18,410 nt of DNA from Deinococcus sp. (GTDB taxonomy: Bacteria; Deinococcota; Deinococci; Deinococcales; Deinococcaceae): contig JAGLBF010000040.1 in assembly GCA_018260375.1 (NCBI GenBank), positions 1 to 18,410 of the forward strand, written 5' to 3'. Under the pieces are notes generated by a model, which worked only from the letters and a program-made list of their open reading frames with translations, was not told the DNA's origin and made no database searches. A program made the translations under genes and the position numbers. Shown here piece after piece: positions 1-6,749 of the stretch (position 1 is the first letter of the stretch; each line of letters opens with the position of its first letter).

Positions 1-534
1 TAAATTTCAAATGCCTTACTGACACCCTCTAGGAAATCGGTGGCGGTAGGGCTTTGGATCAGCAGGCATGGCGGCAAACCAGACTAACCGAACCTAACCT
101 GACAGAGCCGTTTGTGCATAGTGGTCTCCATGTGAGGGGGAACGGGAGGTCAGGGTTGACCGGGTTGGAACAGCCCGGCACTGACATTTATTCGCACGAA
201 CTAGTTATAGGACGGGATGCAGGCAGTCTCGCAGTATAGAACCAGAGTTTTGGTCTTTCCACTTCATGTCGAGTGCTGCCTATGTGCTGGCTTTATGAAG
301 TTGGGCCATGAGGCGGTGATGACTGCGCCAAGAAAAAGAGTGTCCTAGAAGGAGCCGCATGCGGCGCTGGCGCTCCCGGCGAGGATCAGGGTCAGGATTA
401 CCGTTGGGTAGGGGCGTGCCATCTATTCGCCTCTAGTGCGGTGCGGGTGTGGATATCAGGGCGGTAGACATACTTGAGGTCTTGTAGCTTCTCAAGAAAT
501 TGCTGCTCTAGTTCACTTTCTTTCCTTTTGGGTC
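1..534. other. Gene-free stretch with decayed coding fragments
   Basis: I see no intact gene here. On the minus strand an open frame runs from about 83 to the left edge (27 codons, ending ..TDFLEGVSKAFEI). It could be the first codons of a gene continuing outside the window, but it has no convincing start (TTG at 77 at best). Minus-strand translation between roughly 215 and 330 reads RLMAQLHKAST, a stop, then AALDMKWKDQNSG. That looks like a fragment of an old gene of unknown family broken by a stop. A clearer HsdR fragment at 422-536 is listed separately. The stretch therefore looks like a graveyard of decayed genes. Confidence 0.4.
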
Positions 535-536
535 AT
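422..536 (-). pseudogene. Remnant of type I restriction enzyme HsdR N-terminus
   Basis: Read on the minus strand from 517 to 422, the sequence gives 32 codons: SELEQQFLEKLQDLKYVYRP followed by DIHTRTALEAN. This resembles the start of type I restriction endonuclease R subunits, where an acidic SExELE stretch is followed by LxxLKYxYRPDI and then ALExNFR. After EAN the frame gives RWHAPTQR and a stop instead of the usual NFR and the downstream nuclease domain. An ATG at 536-534 opens MTQKERK in a different frame, so the original start appears separated from the fragment by a frameshift. No helicase or nuclease domain and no HsdM or HsdS gene is in the window. The assignment rests on a short match recalled from the family. 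Confidence 0.5.
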
Positions 537-707
537 GGCTCTTTTCCTTCGGCGGGGGCCTACCGCGACTGCTTTAAAAATCCAGCAGACCAAAAGTGCC
601 TACTGGATGAGAAAGACGGTTGTATCTGCCGATAATACACGGTTCTCACCCGCTGCCCTCTCAAAAAATGCCACAAACCAACACTGCGGCCACCTCATAC
701 AAGGGCC

Positions 708-720
708 TATGATAAGGCTC
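708..720 (+). promoter_or_regulatory. Possible leaderless -10 box for a longer tdh start
   Basis: TATGAT at 708-713 is followed by seven bases and then an ATG at 721 that is in frame with tdh. A TANNNT box 6-7 bases before the start codon is the signature of leaderless genes in Deinococcus. No good -35 hexamer is visible 17 bases upstream. If used, it would add 37 Ser/Thr-rich residues to the enzyme. Confidence 0.35.
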
Positions 721-831
721 ATGACTTCTCGCGCAACCACCACCAGTACATCCAGTCCGGCGACAGCGGGTTTTACTGAAAGCATCACGACTCAAAGCAC
801 CATAGCCCACAGCACCACCACTCACAGCACC

Positions 832-1860
832 ATGTTTGCCCTCGCCAAGCTCAGGCCCGAAGTAGGCTTGTGGGCTGTACAAGAGCCTGTACCTGAGCCT
901 GGCCCCAATGATTTACTGATTAAGATACAAAAGTCCAGCATCTGCGGCACAGACCTTCACATTTATAACTGGGACAACTGGGCGCAGCAGACTATCCCCG
1001 TGCCGATGGTGGTGGGCCACGAGTATATGGGCGTAGTGGCGGGGGTCGGCTCAGAGGTGCGCGGCTTTGCGCTGGGCGACCGGGTGAGTGGTGAGGGACA
1101 TGTGACCTGCGGGCATTGCCGCAACTGCCGTGCAGGTCGCCGTCATCTGTGCCGCAATACCCAAGGCATCGGAGTCAACCGCCCAGGCAGTTTTGCCGAG
1201 TACCTGGTGTTGCCGGCCTTTAACGCCTTTAAGCTGTCTGACGACATCCCCGACGACATCGCCGCTATTTTTGACCCCTTTGGCAACGCCGTGCATACCG
1301 CGCTGCAATTTGACCTGGTGGGCGAAGACGTGCTGATTACCGGCGCTGGCCCTATCGGGGTGATGGCGGCGGCCATTGCAAAGCATGTAGGAGCCAGAAA
1401 CGTGGTCATTACCGATGTCAACGACTACCGCCTAGACCTGGCCCGGCAGATGGGGGCTACGCGGGCGGTCAATGTAGCGCGCGAAGATCTGTGGGACGTG
1501 GCGAGCAAAGAACTGAACATGCACGAGGGCTTTGACGTGGGCATGGAGATGAGCGGCAGCGCCCAGGCCCTCTCGCAGATGATTGATCTGATGAACAACG
1601 GCGGCAAAGTTGCGCTGCTGGGCATTCCCAGCGGTGAGGTGCGCATTAACTGGAACGAGGTTATTTTTAAAATGCTGACCATACGCGGCGTCTATGGTCG
1701 CGAGATGTTTGAAACCTGGTACAAGATGGCCGCGCTGATTCAGTCGGGCTTAGACCTCAGCCCTATTATCACCCACCACTACCGCATCAAGGACTACCAG
1801 CAGGGCTTTGACGCGATGCTAAGCGGACAGAGTGGCAAGGTGATTTTGGACTGGGAATAA
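832..1860 (+). CDS. tdh: L-threonine 3-dehydrogenase
   Basis: Zinc-dependent medium-chain dehydrogenase that oxidises L-threonine with NAD+ to 2-amino-3-ketobutyrate in the cytoplasm, the first step of threonine breakdown to glycine and acetyl-CoA. The 342 residues align closely with E. coli Tdh as I recall it. The catalytic zinc site is Cys38, His63 and Glu64. The structural zinc cysteines are 93, 96, 99 and 107 in the CGHCRNC region. The NAD-binding loop GAGPIGV is near 170-176, and the C-terminus contains YGREMFETWYKMAALIQSGL. The partner gene kbl is not in the window. I chose ATG 832 because it starts exactly where the family starts. It has no Shine-Dalgarno sequence, and the frame is open further upstream to 535, including ATG 721 behind a good -10 box. 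Translation from 721 would add a low-complexity tail rich in Ser, Thr and His. The gene is certain; the start is not. Confidence 0.95.
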   Translation: MFALAKLRPEVGLWAVQEPVPEPGPNDLLIKIQKSSICGTDLHIYNWDNWAQQTIPVPMVVGHEYMGVVAGVGSEVRGFALGDRVSGEGHVTCGHCRNCRAGRRHLCRNTQGIGVNRPGSFAEYLVLPAFNAFKLSDDIPDDIAAIFDPFGNAVHTALQFDLVGEDVLITGAGPIGVMAAAIAKHVGARNVVITDVNDYRLDLARQMGATRAVNVAREDLWDVASKELNMHEGFDVGMEMSGSAQALSQMIDLMNNGGKVALLGIPSGEVRINWNEVIFKMLTIRGVYGREMFETWYKMAALIQSGLDLSPIITHHYRIKDYQQGFDAMLSGQSGKVILDWE

Positions 1861-1885
1861 CTGCGGGCGCGCCCCTTAGATTGAC

Positions 1886-1902
1886 CTCAGCCCGATGCTG
1901 AG
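1886..1902 (+). terminator. Short hairpin after tdh
   Basis: CTCAGC (1886-1891) and GCTGAG (1897-1902) form a perfect 6-bp stem around CCGAT, 26 bases after the tdh stop. There is no T-run after it, so it is only a weak terminator candidate. It abuts the start of a dispersed repeat. Confidence 0.3.
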
Positions 1903-2043
1903 TCATACGGACTGCCGCTAAATTCCACCACAGTCGGGAAGACACCGCCTGCGGCTCCATACCGCGAAACCCGTATGCTGTTCCCACTCACGTCCGCTCA
2001 GATTGATTCAGAACTGCACTGAATCAATCGGAATCCGTATCAC
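1902..2043 (+). repeat. Dispersed intergenic repeat, copy A (full length, 142 bp)
   Basis: The ends are imperfect inverted repeats: GTCATACGGACTGCCG on the left, and the right end read in reverse is GTGATACGGATTCCG. Inside, GATTGATTCAG (2001-2011) and CTGAATCAATC (2019-2029) form a perfect 11-bp hairpin with a 7-base loop. Related copies lie at 4552-4626, 7238-7392, 16143-16240, 18221-18285 and 18356-18410. It has no coding capacity and looks like a MITE-like or small non-coding repeat of the kind known from Deinococcus genomes. Confidence 0.7.
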
Positions 2044-2166
2044 TACAGTGCTGCATGTTTTTGTGGCTGCTGCCGGTTAAAGCAGGGCGGCTTCACAGCC
2101 TCTAGCACAAACGACGTTAAAGGGTCGCTCAAGGTTTCTCTGGAGACTGGACGCTGCGCTACTGGA

Positions 2167-2178
2167 TAAAATGCACCT
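2167..2178 (+). promoter_or_regulatory. Leaderless-type -10 box before the small ORF
   Basis: TAAAAT at 2167-2172 lies six bases before ATG 2179. This matches the TANNNT-6-ATG spacing of leaderless genes in Deinococcus. There is no Shine-Dalgarno sequence. Confidence 0.4.
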
Positions 2179-2358
2179 ATGACCGACAAGAATGACAACC
2201 GTGCAGCCAATAGCGGCGACATTGACCAGAATGAACAAGTAGAGCAGGGTATGCAGGGCGCAGATGGCAATGTTGATGCCAGCGGCCTTGACAGTGACTC
2301 AACCAAGCGCCAGGAAAAACTTGAAGAGACCGTAGAAAACCTCAGCCACAACAAATAA
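2179..2358 (+). CDS. Small acidic hydrophilic protein of unknown function (59 aa)
   Basis: I do not recognise this protein. The 59 residues begin MTDKNDNRAANSGDIDQNEQ and end with the helix-prone, charged QEKLEETVENLSHNK. It is rich in Asp, Glu, Asn, Gln and Ser, with no Cys, Trp or hydrophobic segment, so it would be a soluble and probably partly disordered cytoplasmic protein. Support for it being a gene is the TAAAAT box six bases before its ATG, giving a leaderless start, and an open frame with protein-like composition in an otherwise gene-free gap between tdh and the convergent transporter operon. Against it are its short length and lack of a recognised family. A spurious ORF remains possible. 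Confidence 0.45.
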   Translation: MTDKNDNRAANSGDIDQNEQVEQGMQGADGNVDASGLDSDSTKRQEKLEETVENLSHNK

Positions 2359-2445
2359 TACGAACTGCGGATACTTCGCTAAACTTAGGGCCACCCATGA
2401 AAGGGCGTCAGGCTCTGGCTGCGCTTTATCTTCGTAAGTCATGCT

Positions 2446-2485
2446 GCAACCCGCAAAGCGTTTCCCAAACTGCTCTGCGGGTTGC
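2446..2485. terminator. Long hairpin between convergent genes
   Basis: GCAACCCGCA (2446-2455) and TGCGGGTTGC (2476-2485) are a perfect 10-bp inverted repeat. Inside it GCGTTT and AAACTGC can form a second stem around CCC. It lies between the small ORF and the 3' end of the opposing permease operon, where a bidirectional terminator would be expected. There is no T-run on either side. Confidence 0.4.
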
Positions 2486-2518
2486 TTCTGAGAGGTAGAA
2501 GGGCAGCACTACCAGAAT

Positions 2519-2556
2519 GATACCAACCGGGATATTCAGTTGTTGACTGGTATCCC
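2519..2556 (-). terminator. Hairpin(s) downstream of the permease operon
   Basis: The stop of the last permease gene is at 2579. Just beyond it, GGGATA (2529-2534) pairs with TATCCC (2551-2556), enclosing CAGT and ACTG, which also pair. A competing stem, GATACCA (2519-2525) with TGGTATC (2548-2554), shares bases with the first, so only one can form at a time. This is a plausible end of the minus-strand operon, though the T-tract is missing. Confidence 0.35.
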
Positions 2557-2578
2557 AGCCAGCGCCGTCCAAGACAAG

Positions 2579-3439
2579 TCAACGACTGCGTGGGTCAAAG
2601 ATATCTCGCAGACCGTCACCGATGAGATTAAAAGACAGCACCGTCAGCAAAATAGCAATGGCCGGTGCGCTAGAAGCCCACGGTGCCTGCTTGATATAAT
2701 TGCGCGTTTCAGAAACCATAGCGCCCCATTCAGGGATAGGCGGCTGCGCGCCAAAGCCAATAAAGCCTAGACCAGCCGCCGTTAAAATAGCGCTGCCTAC
2801 ATCAAAACTGCCCTGCACCAGCAACGGAGCCAGCGTATTAGGCAGCAAATGCTTAAAGGCCACCCGTCCTGCTGAGCTGCCTAATGCGCGCGCTGCCTCA
2901 ACAAACTCGCGCTCACGTATAGCCAGCACCTGTGCGCGCACCAAGCGTGCATAAGCAGGCCAGGAAACCAGCGCTACGGCAATCATGACGTTGGTCAGGC
3001 TTGGCCCCAGCGCCGCCGAAATGGCCATGGCCAAAATGAGGCTTGGAAAAGCCAGAAAAATATCGGTGAGTCGCATAATTGCTTCATCAATCCAACCACC
3101 ACGTACTCCAGCCATCAGGCCCAGGGCTGAGCCGATAGTAAGCGAGAATAACATCACGCCTACGCCCAGACTCAGCGAGATGCGGCTACCGCTGAGCACA
3201 CGTGAAAGCACGTCGCGGCCCAGTTGGTCGGTACCTAGCCAGTGCTGCGCCGTTGGCCCTTGCAGGCGCGCGCCTAAATCCTGTGCGGTCGCATTGCCCA
3301 CCAGCGCAGGCCCGAATACAGCGCCTAAAAGCAGTAAAAGCAGTAACACCAGCCCCAATTGCATGCCAGCATTGCGCCGCAACTTACGCATAAACACAGA
3401 CGGTTGACGAGCAAGTTTAGAAGAAAGGGCCGTTGTCAT
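2579..3439 (-). CDS. DppC-type peptide ABC transporter permease
   Basis: Inner-membrane permease of the dipeptide/oligopeptide/nickel importer family, 286 residues, a usual length. It has a short cytoplasmic N-terminus, then a first membrane segment (LVLLLLLLLGAVFGPAL), then the family signature HWLGTDQLGRDVLSRVLSGS at about 65-85. The BPD permease domain follows, with the EAA loop EFVEAARALGSSAGRVAFKH that contacts the ATPase, and the end GLGFIGFGAQPPIPEWG through GDGLRDIFDPR. Its ATG overlaps the TGA of the upstream permease gene as ATGA, so translation is probably coupled; no Shine-Dalgarno sequence is visible. It would pair with the adjacent DppB-type subunit. The substrate cannot be told from the sequence. 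Confidence 0.92.
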   Translation of the reverse strand: MTTALSSKLARQPSVFMRKLRRNAGMQLGLVLLLLLLLGAVFGPALVGNATAQDLGARLQGPTAQHWLGTDQLGRDVLSRVLSGSRISLSLGVGVMLFSLTIGSALGLMAGVRGGWIDEAIMRLTDIFLAFPSLILAMAISAALGPSLTNVMIAVALVSWPAYARLVRAQVLAIREREFVEAARALGSSAGRVAFKHLLPNTLAPLLVQGSFDVGSAILTAAGLGFIGFGAQPPIPEWGAMVSETRNYIKQAPWASSAPAIAILLTVLSFNLIGDGLRDIFDPRSR

Positions 3440-4443
3440 GAGTAACTAATCCTCGGGTCAAAAAGAGCGTAGGCCAGGTCCACAAGCAAATTCACCACTG
3501 AGTAGGCCATTCCTACAATCAGGGTGACGCCCATCACAGCGGGGAAATCGAGCGTAATGGCTGAAGTGGTGGCGTATCCACCAATACCAGGCCAGGAAAA
3601 GATGGTTTCGGTTAGCACTGCGCCTGTAAGAAGATTGCCAAAAAGGGCGCCTAGCACTGTCAAAATAGGCAGCGCGGCATTCCGCATGGCGTGTTTATTG
3701 AGAACGCGGCGACTGCTTAAGCCTTTGGCCTTGGCTGTACGGATATAATCCTGACCTAGCACTTCCAGCAGCGCACTGCGGGTCATGCGGGTCAGGAGCG
3801 CCGCTGAGTAGGCTCCCAAGACAATACCAGGCAAAATCAGGTGGCGCAGCGCATCTACAAACGTTTGCTTATCCCCCACCAGCAAGGTATCTATGGTCAT
3901 CAGGCCCGTTTTGACAGGCGGCGGCAAGCTGTACGAATCCAACCTTCCCGGCCCAGGTAACCAGCCTAATTTTTCGTGAAAGATGCTGAGGGCCAAAATA
4001 GCCAGCCAATACACTGGCGTTGCGCCGCCCAGTAATGCAAAAATACGGGCCAGCAAATCAGGCCATCGTCCACGGTTAAGCGCCGAAATAATACCCAGTG
4101 GCAAGCCAAACAGCAGCGAGAACAAAATAGCAATCAGGGTAAGCTCTAAGGTAGCCGGAAAAAACTGCTTGAGGTCTTCAGTAATAGGATTTTGGGTGCG
4201 CAGCGATTTGCCCAAGTCACCTTGAACAAGTTGCAGCATATAGCGCCCGTATTGTACAGGTAGTGGCTGATCCAGGCCGTTTTTGGCCCTAAATTCTATA
4301 ATTTGCTCTTCCCGAGCATTGTTGCCCAAAATAGCAGCGGCTGGGTCAGCAGGCAAAGTATGCGAAATAAGAAAAGCAGCGAGTGTTACGCCCCAAAGTA
4401 CAAACACCATTAAAGCCAAACGGCGCAGAATATAAGTAAACAA
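3436..4443 (-). CDS. DppB-type peptide ABC transporter permease
   Basis: Inner-membrane permease, 335 residues from the start chosen here. The N-terminus FTYILRRLALMVFVLWGVTL is the typical first membrane helix of DppB/OppB proteins, followed by the periplasmic loop with HTLPADPAAAILG. The EAA loop is DYIRTAKAKGLSSRRVLNKH, and the C-terminus ends in LVDLAYALFDPRISY, all family hallmarks. I chose TTG 4443 over the longer frame to 4518 because AGAGGAG (4455-4449) sits at good distance before it and because family proteins begin here. It is separated from the binding-protein gene by about 240 bases holding a hairpin and a dispersed repeat, and it overlaps the next permease by 4 bases. The rare start codon may limit expression relative to the binding protein. 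Confidence 0.92.
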   Translation of the reverse strand: MFTYILRRLALMVFVLWGVTLAAFLISHTLPADPAAAILGNNAREEQIIEFRAKNGLDQPLPVQYGRYMLQLVQGDLGKSLRTQNPITEDLKQFFPATLELTLIAILFSLLFGLPLGIISALNRGRWPDLLARIFALLGGATPVYWLAILALSIFHEKLGWLPGPGRLDSYSLPPPVKTGLMTIDTLLVGDKQTFVDALRHLILPGIVLGAYSAALLTRMTRSALLEVLGQDYIRTAKAKGLSSRRVLNKHAMRNAALPILTVLGALFGNLLTGAVLTETIFSWPGIGGYATTSAITLDFPAVMGVTLIVGMAYSVVNLLVDLAYALFDPRISYS

Positions 4444-4448
4444 AGCGC

Positions 4449-4455
4449 TCTCCTC
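4449..4455 (-). promoter_or_regulatory. Shine-Dalgarno deciding the TTG start of the DppB-type gene
   Basis: Read on the minus strand this is AGAGGAG, five bases before the TTG at 4443. It is the only good ribosome site near the expected N-terminus, so it fixes the start at an uncommon codon. Confidence 0.6.
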
Positions 4456-4551
4456 TGCAAAAGAAACTGGGTAAATAAAGCGCCCAAAAATACGAATTTT
4501 GGTCACATCATGCTGCATATGTAATGAACTCTAAACAGCATGAATAGGGCA

Positions 4552-4626
4552 GGTACGGACTTCAAGATACAGAAGTGAAAGCAGCACCTTCAGGAGTGTA
4601 CCGCAATCAAATGCAGTCCGTATGAC
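4552..4626. repeat. Dispersed intergenic repeat, copy B (75-bp short form)
   Basis: The segment begins GGTACGGACTTC and ends GCAGTCCGTATGAC. Read in reverse, the right end is GTCATACGGACTGC, the same tip as copy A. The middle of the full-length repeat is missing or unrecognisable. It lies between the binding-protein gene and the permease gene of one operon. Confidence 0.5.
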
Positions 4627-4635
4627 AACATAGAA

Positions 4636-4663
4636 GGCCTAGAAGACTCCTTTCTAGCTGGCC
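4636..4663 (-). terminator. Hairpin between binding protein and permease genes
   Basis: CTAGAA (4639-4644) and TTCTAG (4652-4657) pair perfectly, extended by GGC and GCC after a three-base bulge. It lies about 22-50 bases after the stop of the binding-protein gene. Hairpins at this place in importer operons commonly act as partial terminators or mRNA stabilisers, giving more binding protein than permease. That role is inferred here. Confidence 0.4.
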
Positions 4664-4685
4664 CTCAATGCTCTTTGCTTATTCT

Positions 4686-6269
4686 TTACTTCTTGCTGAT
4701 TTTCTCGAATTGCACATTGCCGTTGGCATCACGGTTAAAGCCGCTAACCGCCGATGAAATCACAATAGGTACCGCAGGTTGATACAAAATGGCATAAGGT
4801 CCATCTTTAACCATTAAAGCGTTGAGCTTTTTATAAATGGCTTCACGCTTGGTTTGGTTGGTTTCAACAGCAGCGCTCTGGGCCAATTTGGCAGCTGTGG
4901 CATTTTTCCAGCCGTTACGCCAGGCCAAGGATTTAGCAGCGTAATCCGACATGGGTGTCGCGTTACCTTCAGGGTCGACAAAATCGGGACTCCAGTACAT
5001 CAGCAGCATGGGCAATTTTTGTGCGCGGTAATCGGTCAGCACTGCGCTCATCACGCCTTGCTTGATGGTGGTCTTTATTCCCACTTTGCTCAAATCGGCC
5101 TGAATTTTAGCCGCGAGGTCGGCACAGGGTACTCCACCAGGGCAAGAGCCCGTTGGCACGCTAAATTCAACATTCAAGTTTTCCTTGCCTGCCTTTTTTA
5201 GTAGGGCTCTGGCTTTGGCAGGGTTATAGGGGTGGCTGATACTGGGATCGGCACCTACCATACCCAGCGGAATAATGGTTTGTGTTTTGCGGCCCAGACC
5301 CTGCAATAAGCTCTTGATAATGCCGTCCTGGTCAATGGCGTAGCGCACCGCTTCACGCACCCGCGCATCTTCAAAAGGCATCCCTTTGGCGGAGTTCAGG
5401 CCCAGATACGTGAGTTGAAACGTGGGCGTTTTGAGTGCATTAAGTTTGCCACTCGCTTTAGCCGCATTAAAGGCATCTGGCGTGTAGTTCCAGGCTGCGT
5501 CTATCTCACCAGAATTCAGCGCTGACTGCTGCGCAGCGGCTTCTGGCATAAAACGCAAAATCACGCGCTTGATGCTGGCCGATTTACGAAAAGCATTAGG
5601 ACTAGCGTCAAGTGCCACTTGAGCATTCTTGTTCCACCGGTTAAGGGTAAACGGGCCGCTCCCCGCCGAGTGGTCTTTGAGCCAGCCTGTTCCAAAGTCG
5701 CCGTTTTGCTCGTGGGCTTTGGCTTCGGTAGAATCAATAATGCCGCCTACATTAAACGTGAGAAGGGCCAAAACAATAACGGGATTAGCAGCTTTAGGTA
5801 CGTCCATTACCACAACTTTAGAACTGGGCGCTGTTATCGAGCCTACTTTCAAGTGAGCAACGTCTGTAAGCAAGAAACTAGAAGGTGTTTTCAGCTGAAT
5901 AACACGGTTGAGCGAATAGACCACGTCATTGGCTGTAACAGGGCGACCTGTGCTGAACTTAGCATCACGTAGTGTAAAAGTAATACGTGAACCAGTAGGT
6001 GTAGCGGTCACTTTCCAGCTGCTTGCCAAACGTGGGCGCAATTTTTCTAGGTCGTTATTTTCATAGGCAACAAGGGTATCGTAAAGGTTATCGGTGATTA
6101 AACTACCTGTGAATTCATAAGAGACGCCGGGGTCAAGGGTAATCAGATCGTTAAAATCACCCCCTATCACAAAGGTGCTTTGGCGGGCTGATTGAGCATC
6201 TGCTTGAGAAGAAAGTAATCCCAGGCTTAATAACAGAGCAGCAGCAGTCAAAATACGGAGTTTATGCAT
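4686..6269 (-). CDS. Periplasmic substrate-binding protein, peptide/nickel ABC family
   Basis: Secreted solute-binding protein of the SBP_bac_5 family (DppA/OppA-like), 527 residues, the usual size. The first 25 residues are a signal peptide (hydrophobic LTAAALLLSLGLLS, likely cut after ADA); there is no lipoprotein cysteine. Typical stretches follow: LDPGVSYEFTGSLITDNLYD, LASSWKVT, RDAKFSTGRPVTANDVVYSL, SGPFTLNRW, and ARVREAVRYAIDQDGI near 300. GSCPGGVPCADLA carries a cysteine pair. GAGGT about eight bases before ATG supports the start. The gene lies 34 bases after the cupin and ahead of two permeases, so it is the capture subunit of this importer. The ligand could be di- or oligopeptides or another compound; the family is too broad to decide from sequence. 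Confidence 0.93.
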   Translation of the reverse strand: MHKLRILTAAALLLSLGLLSSQADAQSARQSTFVIGGDFNDLITLDPGVSYEFTGSLITDNLYDTLVAYENNDLEKLRPRLASSWKVTATPTGSRITFTLRDAKFSTGRPVTANDVVYSLNRVIQLKTPSSFLLTDVAHLKVGSITAPSSKVVVMDVPKAANPVIVLALLTFNVGGIIDSTEAKAHEQNGDFGTGWLKDHSAGSGPFTLNRWNKNAQVALDASPNAFRKSASIKRVILRFMPEAAAQQSALNSGEIDAAWNYTPDAFNAAKASGKLNALKTPTFQLTYLGLNSAKGMPFEDARVREAVRYAIDQDGIIKSLLQGLGRKTQTIIPLGMVGADPSISHPYNPAKARALLKKAGKENLNVEFSVPTGSCPGGVPCADLAAKIQADLSKVGIKTTIKQGVMSAVLTDYRAQKLPMLLMYWSPDFVDPEGNATPMSDYAAKSLAWRNGWKNATAAKLAQSAAVETNQTKREAIYKKLNALMVKDGPYAILYQPAVPIVISSAVSGFNRDANGNVQFEKISKK

Positions 6270-6303
6270 AATATTTACCTCAAAGAGTGAACGGACAAGA
6301 GCG

Positions 6304-6672
6304 TTAGTTTACAGGCAAGGGATATTTTTCTTTAAGCGGTAAGTAGGTGTCTGCGCGTCCACTCCACCACCACAGCACTTCACTGTCTTGAATGGCTTCT
6401 ATGCGGTGCGGCTCGCCCGCGCGAAGCAGCATAAAAGTACCTTCTTTACATTCACGCGTCTCTTCTGGCGTCACCACGCGCAATTCACCGCGCAGCACAT
6501 ACGAATATTCATCAGATTCATGCACAGAAAAGTCTTGGGCAGGCAGCAACTGCCCCGCTTTTATCTGCGCAGTACCCACCAAAACCTCGCCCGTTCCCGC
6601 GCCTTCAAAAAGCAAGTTTAGGGTGCTAGAAGCACTCGTGGACACATCAAAACGGCTCTGGCGTACTTCCAT
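6304..6672 (-). CDS. Small single-domain cupin protein
   Basis: A 122-residue cytoplasmic protein with one cupin beta-barrel. Motif 1 reads SVHESDEYSYVLRGEL, giving His51, Glu55 and Gly62. The first histidine of the canonical HxH is Ser49 here. Motif 2 reads GTFMLLRAGEPHRIEA, giving His89. Two histidines and one glutamate therefore remain to bind a metal. ATG 6672 is chosen because AGGAG lies seven bases upstream and the sequence before it is not protein-like. It is the first gene of the transporter operon, 34 bases ahead of the binding-protein gene. Such cupins may sense, isomerise or protect a metabolite; its place suggests a link to the imported substrate. No specific reaction can be assigned. 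Confidence 0.8.
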   Translation of the reverse strand: MEVRQSRFDVSTSASSTLNLLFEGAGTGEVLVGTAQIKAGQLLPAQDFSVHESDEYSYVLRGELRVVTPEETRECKEGTFMLLRAGEPHRIEAIQDSEVLWWWSGRADTYLPLKEKYPLPVN

Positions 6673-6712
6673 AACTAATCTCCTAAAAAAGGTTTTGATG
6701 TGCCTATCCACA

Positions 6713-6741
6713 TAAATATACGGCCTTAACCAAAGTCTCAA
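6713..6741 (-). promoter_or_regulatory. Promoter of the cupin-transporter operon
   Basis: On the minus strand TTGAGA (6741-6736), a 17-base spacer and TATTTA (6718-6713) form a good sigma-70-type promoter. TATATT two bases earlier is an alternative -10. It would give a leader of about 35 bases before ATG 6672, with AGGAG inside it. Confidence 0.5.
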
Positions 6742-6749
6742 GCAGCAAC

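Noticed and set aside
54..239. 61-codon plus-strand ORF near the left edge
   Set aside because: TTG start without ribosome site, no protein-like pattern, in a region with minus-strand gene fragments.
535..831. Full-length frame giving a 441-residue threonine dehydrogenase from 535
   Set aside because: The family starts at the residue coded at 832. The first 60 residues from 535 show no protein-like pattern and overlap the HsdR remnant region. Only ATG 721 was kept as an alternative.
6700..6712. DnaA box (CTATCCACA, one mismatch from TTATCCACA)
   Set aside because: A single imperfect copy inside the cupin promoter leader, almost 800 bases from the iterons; not enough for an origin element.
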